Below are positions 19,495 through 26,570 of a stretch of 64,000 nucleotides of DNA, piece after piece. The stretch comes from an uncultured Gammaproteobacteria bacterium (GTDB taxonomy: Bacteria; Pseudomonadota; Gammaproteobacteria; Eutrophobiales; Eutrophobiaceae), in contig OY282354.1 in NCBI GenBank assembly GCA_958295485.1, positions 62,001 to 126,000 of the forward strand, in the 5' to 3' direction. The translations under genes and the position numbers were made by a program. A model generated the notes under the pieces. It had not been told where the DNA came from. It saw nothing but the letters and a program-made list of their open reading frames with translations, and searched no databases. Position 1 is the first letter of the stretch; each line of letters starts with the position of its first letter.

Positions 19495-19641
19495 GTATTA
19501 TTGAGCGTTAAAGACTATCGGAGGATTACCGATGGGGATAAGAGCATCGCGGAGTTACTGGCAATGCCCGAAACTGGCGACATTGATTTTGAAATACCCC
19601 GCTTGAGCAGCGAGATGTATCAACCCGCAGATTTATCTTAG
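19384..19641 (+). CDS. Phd/YefM-family antitoxin
   Basis: 85 residues with the Phd pattern: TIVTSREFNQDVSKAKRDA, then GPVFITDRGQAAHVLLSVKDY. The N-terminal part binds operator DNA and the C-terminal tail (PETGDIDFEIPRL) would wrap the toxin. A GTG for a VapC-type PIN toxin follows at 19668, but that gene is cut after 20 codons, leaving an orphan antitoxin. Normal operons of this type repress themselves. Confidence 0.85.
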   Translation: MGCTIVTSREFNQDVSKAKRDAMKGPVFITDRGQAAHVLLSVKDYRRITDGDKSIAELLAMPETGDIDFEIPRLSSEMYQPADLS

Positions 19642-19667
19642 TGTATTCGCTCGATATTACAATCACA

Positions 19668-19730
19668 GTGTATTTGCTTGATGCCAATGTCGTTTCTAAA
19701 CTGAGAAAAGCAAATCCGGGACACCCATAG
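19668..19730 (+). pseudogene. vapC: VapC-type PIN toxin, truncated after about 14 native codons
   Basis: Starting at GTG, the frame reads VYLLDANVVSKLRK, the start of type II PIN-domain toxins including the first catalytic Asp (Asp5). It then enters the direct repeat and ends as ANPGHP and TAG. No other part of a PIN domain follows. The product would lack three of the four acidic residues and cannot be a working RNase. It lies 26 bases after the antitoxin, the usual order. Confidence 0.8.
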
Positions 19731-20309
19731 ATTTGGTGGTAAAATCAGGAACCGGTTTGTGAAACACTGTGGCCGGATGTTGTTATAATAAAACCGGTTG
19801 GAGGATGAGAGAAATGAAAAGACAACGCATTTTGTTGAACCTGGACCTGGAACCCATCATTATCAAGGCGATGGACGCGGAGGAAGGCTATGGTTGGACC
19901 TTTGACTTTGTCTGCCGGGTGGCTGAGGAATACCGTAAGTTTCTGATACTCTGCTTAGAAGAACCGGATGAACCGGTGGTGCCATCCGGTTTTATTGATG
20001 ACTTCTGGCACCTGCACATCCTCGACACACAAAAATATGCCGAGGATTGTGAACAATATCTTGGTTATATGCTGCATCATTTCCCATATTTCGGGATGAG
20101 GGGGGAAGAGGATGCGCACAACCTGCGGCAGGCATGGGCAGGAACACTGACGCTTTACGCCTCCGTATTCGGCGAGGCTGCTCCGGCAGACCTGTGGCCG
20201 AAATCCAATCGCTGTCCCAACTGTGGACGTCGTTGCGAGAGAAGCAATGAAGTGGGCGCGTCAACCGTCTTTGATGACAGGCGCCCCAGACTGGCTGACA
20301 TGGGGCTTG
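19710..20309. repeat. Direct repeat, right copy (complete)
   Basis: Starts at GCAAATCCGGGACACCC within the truncated vapC and includes the complete GRDP-like gene. The left copy starts at 13724, within the 3' end of the AAA ATPase gene, and both reading frames finish as ANPGHP and TAG. The copies are in the same direction and about 6 kb apart, so recombination between them would remove the Avs-like block. Confidence 0.85.
19784..19789 (+). promoter_or_regulatory. Candidate -10 box for the GRDP-like gene
   Basis: A perfect TATAAT stands 24 bases before the ATG at 19814. The -35 region is weak: no good TTGACA-like hexamer lies at 16-18 bases. The same TATAAT is kept in the left repeat copy at about 13798-13803. 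Confidence 0.35.
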
Positions 20310-20317
20310 CCGCATAG
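19814..20317 (+). CDS. Glycine-rich-domain-like (GRDP-like) protein
   Basis: 167 residues from the ATG at 19814, nine bases after GGAGG; an ATG nine bases earlier touches that site. The middle has FIDDFWHLHILDTQKYAEDC and MLHHFPYFG, the conserved core of the DUF1399/GRDP-like family (W-H-x-H-I-L-D-T, then H-H-x-P-Y). The C-terminal part has CPNCGRRCERS, a possible metal site. Function in bacteria is not known. A truncated copy stands at 13804-14008. Confidence 0.65.
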   Translation: MKRQRILLNLDLEPIIIKAMDAEEGYGWTFDFVCRVAEEYRKFLILCLEEPDEPVVPSGFIDDFWHLHILDTQKYAEDCEQYLGYMLHHFPYFGMRGEEDAHNLRQAWAGTLTLYASVFGEAAPADLWPKSNRCPNCGRRCERSNEVGASTVFDDRRPRLADMGLAA

Positions 20318-20337
20318 TTTCGTCTTAATTTCACAAA

Positions 20338-21468
20338 ATGAAAAGGATTTTGAAAAAATATTGGAAGATACTCGCTGGTGTTCTCTGGTTACTTTTCGTC
20401 GTATCCATTCCCTTCTGGCTGTATGGATTTTCAGTTATAAAAACCAACCCCGAATTGCTGAGAGGGATCGGCCTTTTCGTGCTTGGAATAGGCGTTGCTC
20501 CCTTGGGCCTGTGTCTGGCATATGACCGCACTGAGTCATTAAGAACCCAGACCAAAACAGAAGAAGAGAAAAATGTCACAGATGCCTTTGCAAAATCCGT
20601 GGAACTGCTTGGGAATGAAAAAATAGCGTCAAGGCAGGGGGGTATTTACGCGCTTGGAAGAATTGCCGGAGATAACCCGAAACTCCATCCGATGATTATG
20701 GACATTGTCGCATCTTATATAAGGCAGGAGAGTCGCGACAGCTTCAAGTTAGAGCTACAGGGGGGCAAGAATGAAGACAAACTGATTGAAGAATTCAGTT
20801 CAAAGCCAGTATCCATGGATATCGAAGCGGCCGTGGCAGTCATCAGGCAAAGGAATATGGAGAATGATAAGCTACCCGGAGAATTCGGGTATTTTCTGGA
20901 TTTGTCTAACGCGTATATTTTCAACGCGGATTTCAGTGATACCAAACTGACCAGAGTGAATTTCTCCGACAGCGTTATGATGAATTGTAACTTTGACAAT
21001 ACCGACCTTTTAAAATCCAATTTCAAGGCATCCAACCTGAAAGGTTCGTATTTTCGGGATTGTGATTTGCGAGAGGCAGATTTGCGAAGGGCAGATTTGT
21101 GGGAGGCAGATTTGTGGGGGGCAGATTTGCAAGGGGCAAATTTACAGGGGGCAAATTTGCAAGGGGCAATTTTGTGGGGGGCAAATTTACAGGGGGCAAA
21201 TTTACAGGGGGCAATTTTGCAAGGGGCAATTTTGTGGGGGACAGATTTACAGGGGGCAATTTTGCAAGGGGCAGATTTACAGGGGGCAAATTTGCAAAGG
21301 GCAATTTTGCAAGGGGCAGATTTACAGGGGGCAAATTTGCAAAGAGCAGATTTACAGGTGGCAAATTTGCAAGGGGCAAAACTGGAACAGGAGCAACTCA
21401 ACACTGTGAAAGATTGCGCCAACGCTATCCTTCCCGATGGCCTCCACCACCCAATTGCCGCGTCTTGA
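20338..21468 (+). CDS. Membrane protein with C-terminal pentapeptide repeats
   Basis: 376 residues. Two hydrophobic segments at about 12-31 and 42-62 anchor the protein, with a short loop between them. A linker with RQGGIYALGRIA (about 100-111) is common in this family, and residues about 196-355 are pentapeptide repeats of type A(D/N/I)LxG that should form a right-handed beta-helix. Pentapeptide proteins may mimic DNA or act as scaffolds; this membrane-bound type has no assigned role. The repeats are nearly identical at DNA level. It follows the GRDP-like gene by 20 bases and may share its transcript. Confidence 0.82.
   Translation: MKRILKKYWKILAGVLWLLFVVSIPFWLYGFSVIKTNPELLRGIGLFVLGIGVAPLGLCLAYDRTESLRTQTKTEEEKNVTDAFAKSVELLGNEKIASRQGGIYALGRIAGDNPKLHPMIMDIVASYIRQESRDSFKLELQGGKNEDKLIEEFSSKPVSMDIEAAVAVIRQRNMENDKLPGEFGYFLDLSNAYIFNADFSDTKLTRVNFSDSVMMNCNFDNTDLLKSNFKASNLKGSYFRDCDLREADLRRADLWEADLWGADLQGANLQGANLQGAILWGANLQGANLQGAILQGAILWGTDLQGAILQGADLQGANLQRAILQGADLQGANLQRADLQVANLQGAKLEQEQLNTVKDCANAILPDGLHHPIAAS
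21062..21380 (+). repeat. 15-bp tandem repeat coding for pentapeptides
   Basis: About twenty consecutive 15-base units, variants of TTGCAAGGGGCAAAT and TTACAGGGGGCAGAT, encode the A(D/N/I)LQG coils. Third-position identity across units is higher than protein selection alone would need, which points to recent expansion or conversion. Unit number could vary by replication slippage in multiples of five residues without changing frame. Confidence 0.85.
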
Positions 21469-21593
21469 TGCGGTTCTCCATAGCGAACACATAGGATGCC
21501 TTTATCCATCACTTCATTCTTTGTAATACCATTTCTCGATTGAATCTTTGCCGGGGTTCGGAAATAATCAAAAGTAAAAGGAGGAATTTCAGT

Positions 21594-22685
21594 ATGACTA
21601 AACAGTTGCGCTTTGGCACTTATGTTGAATTCCAGTGTCCTCCGGGGCATGACCACGCGGAATTAATTGAAGACGTCCTGGCCCTTGCCGAGCATTCGGA
21701 CAAGAACGGTTTCCATGTGTTCACTACGCTGGAACACCCGTTTTACGAACAATTTGCCATTAACCCCAATCCCCTGGCCGTGTTCACCCACTTGGCGGAG
21801 CGCACCAAAAACCTGCGCTTTCGGGCCTTGTGTCACACTTTGCCGTTGCACAACCCGATGGTCCTGGCCGGGGAGATCGCCATGGTCGATATATTGACGA
21901 AGGGGCGTATCGAGTGTGGCGTAGGCCGGGGGCATCCCTGGTTATGCGGCCCGGCGGACCTGCCAATGGAAGAAAGCATGGGTCGTTATATCGAGAGCCT
22001 GGAAATTTTGCAAAAGGCCTGGACTGAAGACCGCTTCTCGTATGCCGGCAAGTACTATAACGTGGAGGATGTTTCCGTTGTTCCCAAACCCGTGCAAAGC
22101 CCCCATCCGAAGATTTTCCAGGTAGGCACCAGCGTCAAGTGGTTCACCCTGGCCGCGCAAAAAGGCTGGGGCGTCGTGGTGGGCGGCCCCGCGCCCAGCG
22201 CCGCTTTCAAAGACGCGGTTGACGTTTACCGGGATGCCTGCGCCGAGGCCGGCACTACTCCTCAAGTGGGCTTCATCAAGGCGATTTACCTGGATGAAGA
22301 CGAAAAGACCGCCCATGAGGAAGCCAGGGAGGCGGCGGTTAATTTCCTGCAATACAACGTTCTCCCCCATTCGACCATTTTTCCGTCGAACGATGCGGAG
22401 CGGGAACGCCTGGAGAACGCGGGTTACAAGTTTTACACCATGGACTTCATGCCAAGTATCGCCAAGATGAGCTACGATGATTTGATAGAAAATGACATCG
22501 TTTACGTGGGAACGCCGGATACCGTAGGGGAAAAGCTGAAAGGTTTACATGAGGAATTCAAATTTGATGAATTAATCATTATCAGTCATTACGGCGGCCT
22601 GAAACGTGCCCATGCCATGAAGACACAACAGCTTTTCGCCGACCGCTTAATGCCGATGTTGCAAAATACCACGGACGGCAACTAA
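21594..22685 (+). CDS. LLM-class (luciferase-like) flavin-dependent oxidoreductase
   Basis: 363 residues from the ATG at 21594, eight bases after an AAAGGAGGAA ribosome binding site. A bacterial-luciferase TIM barrel is shown by LRFGTYVEFQCPPGH, DILTKGRIECGVGRGH and RYIESLEILQKAWTEDRFSYAGKYY (the last given as a long known pattern in parts), and the C-terminal VGTPDTVGEKL. Such enzymes use reduced FMN or F420 to oxidise varied small molecules. There is no flavin reductase next to it. The substrate is unknown. Family assignment is firm. Confidence 0.88.
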   Translation: MTKQLRFGTYVEFQCPPGHDHAELIEDVLALAEHSDKNGFHVFTTLEHPFYEQFAINPNPLAVFTHLAERTKNLRFRALCHTLPLHNPMVLAGEIAMVDILTKGRIECGVGRGHPWLCGPADLPMEESMGRYIESLEILQKAWTEDRFSYAGKYYNVEDVSVVPKPVQSPHPKIFQVGTSVKWFTLAAQKGWGVVVGGPAPSAAFKDAVDVYRDACAEAGTTPQVGFIKAIYLDEDEKTAHEEAREAAVNFLQYNVLPHSTIFPSNDAERERLENAGYKFYTMDFMPSIAKMSYDDLIENDIVYVGTPDTVGEKLKGLHEEFKFDELIIISHYGGLKRAHAMKTQQLFADRLMPMLQNTTDGN

Positions 22686-22706
22686 CCAAAGTATAAAGAG
22701 GGAACG

Positions 22707-22904
22707 GTGGAAACCGCCAGATTGTTGGGCGCGGAATAAAATATTGATTCTCTGGAACCAGGCAAGTATGCCGATATCCTCGCCGTGGGCGGCAACCCTG
22801 CCGAGAACATCAAGGCCTTGCGCCAGATCCTGTTCGTGATGAAAGGCGGCAAGACCTACCGCAACGACTTGGCAAAGCAAGCTACGCTCCCTGAACCTGA
22901 ATAG
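22707..22904 (+). pseudogene. C-terminal fragment of an amidohydrolase with an in-frame stop
   Basis: The frame reads ETARLLGAE, TAA, NIDSLEPGKYADILAVGG, then ALRQILFVMKGGKTYRND and ends at TAG at 22902-22904. This is the last about 65 residues of an imidazolonepropionase-like amidohydrolase, where the stop replaces the usual acidic/Lys position before I-G-S-L-E-P-G-K. No upstream part is found, since the LLM gene ends 21 bases earlier. It is a decayed fragment. Confidence 0.8.
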
Positions 22905-22913
22905 CGCGCGCTG

Positions 22914-23714
22914 TTAGAAGTAGCGGATCAGACGCAACGCCAAATTGACCTCATCCCCATCCAGGGCCGAGGGGATGATCACTTCCCCCTCGTTCCACAG
23001 CCTGTTCCAGCTCTTACGCAGGCAATCGGTGTAACGCGCCTCCAGTTGCACCGCGACATTCGCCCCTAAGGGCCGTTCCAGGCCCGCGCCAATGGTCCAC
23101 GCGGTCAGCGTCTGGTCGCGCTCCACGGTGCTGGAGACCAAGGGATCAGGTGGACATGCGAAGAGGTCAGGGCAACCGATTTCCGTGATGGTGAAGTCCG
23201 TATCGACGCCCCGCACGCCCGCCAACAGGTGCAACCCCACCCCCCCGGGACCCGGCGCCCTGCCTAACCTCACAGTCAGTCCGTAACTGTAATTCCTGTC
23301 AAGGCTCCAATTCTCAGGCCACACATCCCCTTGGCGTTGCCCGGTTCCCGCCAACGCGCCCCGCAACACCCCGCCGTGATAAGCCACATCCAGCTCGCCG
23401 CTCAGGTAAAACCCCTGGCCGGGCAAAGGCCAACGATAGCCCGCCAACAGGCCCGTGCCATAGCCGGTCTTGTCGCTCGCGCCGGAATCGTCGAAACCCG
23501 GCCCCCTTGGATAATTCTCCTCCCGATAAACGCTTTTGTCGTAGCGCAGATCCTGAAAATCCGCGCTCACGCTCGCTCCCAGGTAAAACCGCCCGTTCCC
23601 CGTCGCGCCTTGGGCTTCCACAACGGCTGTCAGGCTTGTCAGCAGGCATCCGGCCAGCAGACCTGATTGAATTCGCGAAAAACGGCGATGTGAAACAGGC
23701 TTTATGGCGTTCAT
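22914..23714 (-). CDS. Outer-membrane beta-barrel protein
   Basis: 266 residues. A signal peptide (MNAIKPVSHRRFSRIQSGLL, then a hydrophobic stretch to VVEA-QG at about 34-35) is followed by alternating strands such as RFYLGASVSADFQDL, GYGTGLLAGYRWPL and VGLHLLAGVRGVDTDF. The C-terminus ends LALRLIRYF, with the terminal Phe recognised by the BAM complex. Size and strands fit an eight-stranded OmpA/OmpW-like or surface-antigen barrel. Function is unknown. It is separated from the following genes by an IS3 relic. Confidence 0.75.
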   Translation of the reverse strand: MNAIKPVSHRRFSRIQSGLLAGCLLTSLTAVVEAQGATGNGRFYLGASVSADFQDLRYDKSVYREENYPRGPGFDDSGASDKTGYGTGLLAGYRWPLPGQGFYLSGELDVAYHGGVLRGALAGTGQRQGDVWPENWSLDRNYSYGLTVRLGRAPGPGGVGLHLLAGVRGVDTDFTITEIGCPDLFACPPDPLVSSTVERDQTLTAWTIGAGLERPLGANVAVQLEARYTDCLRKSWNRLWNEGEVIIPSALDGDEVNLALRLIRYF

Positions 23715-23761
23715 GTCATGCTACCTCGCTCGGTTTGACTCAGTGAAATAATAGCAAAAAA

Positions 23762-23953
23762 CCGGGCAAGCCGCCACAGAATGCGTTTAATGAAAGCTTC
23801 AATGGCCGGCTACGGGATGAATGTTTGAATGAGTCCGCGTTCCACAACATTCATCACGCCCGGGTCGTGATTGAAGCCTGGCGTCAGCATTACAACCAGG
23901 CGCGGCCACACAGCAGTCTGGGGTATCTCACCCCGGCTGAATATCGGCAATAA
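23762..23953 (+). mobile_element. IS3-family transposase (OrfB) 3' remnant
   Basis: The frame reads [20 protein letters not shown], then [20 protein letters not shown] and [16 protein letters not shown] with a stop at 23951-23953. This is the C-terminal end of an IS3-group DDE transposase including the region of the last catalytic Glu (NESFNG). The upstream part and both terminal repeats are missing. It occupies most of the 389-bp gap 23715-24103; I see nothing else there. Confidence 0.85.
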
Positions 23954-24103
23954 CTGGAGCAGGCTGCATAGCCCTGATATGATGAATTTTCCTGAATGGT
24001 TCGTGGTGCAAGATTGGAGAGAGGGTCAAGGCTATATACTTGTCAGGGTTTTTCCGGGTTGTATTTTTTGCGGCAACCAAGCGAACTTGGAGAGTAGCAA
24101 CCG

Positions 24104-24646
24104 ATGAATGATGCAGACAAAATTAGCGGGATGTTGAAACGGCTGGAAAGATTGGAGGCCATGGAGGAAATCAGACACCTTAAACAGCGGTCTGCCGTGG
24201 CTGCTGATCCCTATATGGATATTGATATGCTTGTCGGCCTTTATACGGAAGACGGGGTAATGGAATTTATTAACTGGGATACGGTCTTGAAAGGTCACGA
24301 TGAAATCCGCGCGTTTTTGGAAATCAACCCGTTCACCTGGATGTTTCACTGTCTGATACCCCTCAAGATAGAGGTTGCCGATGACTGCCGGTCAGCCACG
24401 GCGCGCTGGTACCTGTTTGAGGCCGCCACCGTGCATAACTCAAGGACAAAAGAGTATGACCCGGTCTGGGTGACGGGCGCTTATGATGACAAGATGATCA
24501 AGATTAACGGTGAATGGAAATTAACCCATACTGCGCTCAGCCAACAGATCCTCTGCAAGTATGAGGAAGGCTGGGGACAAACGCGGGTTAATCTGGACAA
24601 GGATTGGATAAAACCGGTCGATGATTTGAAACAAACGATTCGCTAG
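24104..24646 (+). CDS. SnoaL-like (NTF2 fold) protein
   Basis: 180 residues: MLKRLERLEAMEEIRHLKQR, then DMLVGLYTEDGVMEFINWDTVLKGHDEIRAFLE in two halves, then a sheet ending GEWKLTHTALS. This is the SnoaL_4 pattern. The reaction is unknown; homologues are isomerases, dehydratases or accessory proteins in catabolism. It converges with the SDR gene and their stop codons overlap by four bases. Confidence 0.78.
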   Translation: MNDADKISGMLKRLERLEAMEEIRHLKQRSAVAADPYMDIDMLVGLYTEDGVMEFINWDTVLKGHDEIRAFLEINPFTWMFHCLIPLKIEVADDCRSATARWYLFEAATVHNSRTKEYDPVWVTGAYDDKMIKINGEWKLTHTALSQQILCKYEEGWGQTRVNLDKDWIKPVDDLKQTIR

Positions 24647-25401
24647 GGACTGCCACCGCCGTCCAGCGCCAAGCCGGTTCCGTTGACGTAGGCCGAGGCG
24701 TCGGAAGCCAGCCACAATACCGCCTCTGCAATGTCTTCCTGGCTGCATAGCCTGCCGATGGGCAATTGCCGGGCGAAGCTGTTTTTGATCTCGGCATCGC
24801 TGCCGGTCATGCGGTCCAGGATCGGCGCATCAACCGCGCCGGGGCAAACGGCATTGATCCTGATCCCGGCGCCGGCGTATTCCATGGCCGCCGCCTTTGT
24901 CAAGCCCATTACTCCGTGGGCGGCGGCGCAGTAGGCGGCATAGCCGGGAAAGCCTGTCAGTCCCCAGTTGCCCGCCATGTTGATGATCGATCCGCCGCCG
25001 GATTCAAGCATGGCGGGTATCTGATATTTCATACCGCGCCATACGCCATTCAACTTGGTGTCGATCATATCCAGCCAGTCCGCTTCACTCTCGTCGGCGG
25101 TTTTATTCGCTGTGCCGGCCAAGCCTGCGTTATTGAATGCAACGTTCAACCCGCCGAATTCCCTGACGGCGACGGCTACTATGTTTTGCAGCGCGTCGAT
25201 GTCTGCCACGTCCGTTTGAACAAACAGACCACTGCCGCCGCCGTTCCTTATCGAACGAGCGACTTCATTGCCGTTATCCGCATTCCGCCCGCCGATAACA
25301 ACGCCGGCGCCTTCCCGCGCAAAGCGCAATGCCGTGGTCTTGCCGATGCCGCTTGTCCCGCCCAATACCAATACGACTTTGTCTTGAAACCGTCTAACCA
25401 T
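24643..25401 (-). CDS. SDR-family oxidoreductase lacking the usual catalytic Ser and Lys
   Basis: 252 residues from the ATG at 25401 (MVRRFQDKVVLVLGGTSGIG). The NAD(P)-binding TGxxxGxG-type motif is GGTSGIG, and the NNAG motif is FNNAGLAG. In the active site, however, the normal Ser position reads NMAGNWG instead of N-x-(S/A)-S, and Y-x-x-x-K reads YCAAAHG, so the Lys is Ala. The C-terminus (GTGLALDGG) is complete. It may be a degenerate, binding-only, or unusual SDR. It diverges from the cyclase-family gene. Confidence 0.85.
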   Translation of the reverse strand: MVRRFQDKVVLVLGGTSGIGKTTALRFAREGAGVVIGGRNADNGNEVARSIRNGGGSGLFVQTDVADIDALQNIVAVAVREFGGLNVAFNNAGLAGTANKTADESEADWLDMIDTKLNGVWRGMKYQIPAMLESGGGSIINMAGNWGLTGFPGYAAYCAAAHGVMGLTKAAAMEYAGAGIRINAVCPGAVDAPILDRMTGSDAEIKNSFARQLPIGRLCSQEDIAEAVLWLASDASAYVNGTGLALDGGGSP

Positions 25402-25486
25402 TGAATATCGCTCGCCTGTTTCTTGTAAAGATTTGAACATAGTATACTGCGAGAATCAGAATTCAACAGGCAACGGGGGGACAATA

Positions 25487-26488
25487 ATGACAAGAGACAG
25501 CGTTCGGATCCTATGTGTGGTTGCGGCAATTTGCGCTTTTTCAGGCCTGTCCTTCGCTGATGATTACGCCAGGAAAAAATGGTGGCCGTCGGAATGGGGG
25601 GCTGATGATCAAGTGGGCGCGCTGAATCGATTGACGCCTGAAAAGGTAGCCGCGGCCGCGAAGTTGATAAACCGGGGAAAGATTTATGATATGGGCCGGG
25701 TGTTTGAAGAAGACATGCCCTTGTTTGATTTGACGCCACAGCATCGCAAATACTCGTTGACCGTGCCGGGCGCGACGTCCTGGGGTCCCTTGGGCGAAAA
25801 CAGACTTGCCTGGAATGAAGATTATATCAGCGGGCATATATCGCAGGATGGAACCCAGTTCGACGCGCTCAGCCACATGGCGACGGTAATGGGCAAGCCC
25901 GGGGATTTGAATGAGGTGCGTTACTACAATGGCCACAGTCATGCTGAAATCGGCACGGGTCGCGGATTTACCAAGCTCGGCGTGGAACATGTCACGCCCA
26001 TATTCACCCGTGGCGTGTTAATCGATATTGCCGGACTGAAAGAACGGGTCATGGAATGCGAGGAAGAAGTCACCATTGCCGATTTGCGAGCGGCATTGAA
26101 AAAGCAGGGTCTCGACGAAGGCGGCATCGAACCGGGCGATGCCTTGTTCTACCATACCGGCTGGGGCGCTCTGTGGAAAATCGACAACCAGAAGTTCAAC
26201 AGTTGCGCGCCGGGCTTGACGGACAAGGCCGGCGATTGGGTGGTGGAGAAAAAAGTCATCCTGGTGGGGACGGATAACTGGGCGGTGGAAAGCATACCCG
26301 GCCCCGACCCGAAAAAATTTGCGCCGAATCACCAGAAATTCCTGGTGGAAAACGGCATCTACATCATGGAAAACATCGATTTCAGCGCCTTGTTAAAAGA
26401 CGAAGTGTATGAATTCGCCTTTGTATTCGGGCCTATACCGTTCAAGGGGGCGACCGGCTCTCCCGCCAGACCTTTCGCAATCAAATAG
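25487..26488 (+). CDS. Exported cyclase-family hydrolase (kynurenine formamidase-like)
   Basis: 333 residues from the ATG at 25487, after GGGGGGA. A signal peptide (MTRDSVRILCVVAAICAFSG, cut near SFA-DD) places it in the periplasm. The cyclase fold shows in GHISQDGTQFDALSH, where normal members have H-x-G-T-H-x-D-x-x-x-H; here the second metal His is replaced by Gln. Further conserved pieces are GVLIDIAG and LVGTDNWAVES. Members hydrolyse amides or lactones using metal ions. The substrate is unknown. Confidence 0.85.
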   Translation: MTRDSVRILCVVAAICAFSGLSFADDYARKKWWPSEWGADDQVGALNRLTPEKVAAAAKLINRGKIYDMGRVFEEDMPLFDLTPQHRKYSLTVPGATSWGPLGENRLAWNEDYISGHISQDGTQFDALSHMATVMGKPGDLNEVRYYNGHSHAEIGTGRGFTKLGVEHVTPIFTRGVLIDIAGLKERVMECEEEVTIADLRAALKKQGLDEGGIEPGDALFYHTGWGALWKIDNQKFNSCAPGLTDKAGDWVVEKKVILVGTDNWAVESIPGPDPKKFAPNHQKFLVENGIYIMENIDFSALLKDEVYEFAFVFGPIPFKGATGSPARPFAIK

Positions 26489-26570
26489 CCATTTTCAGGC
26501 AACCTGTTTCTACGCCGCGCCAGCCTGGGCGAAGCGAAGAAGCAGGCCCCTTCAGGATGACGGGCGCTAC

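Noticed and set aside
21062..21380. Tandem 15-bp units as a CRISPR array
   Set aside because: The units are contiguous, without spacers, and encode pentapeptide repeats in one frame.
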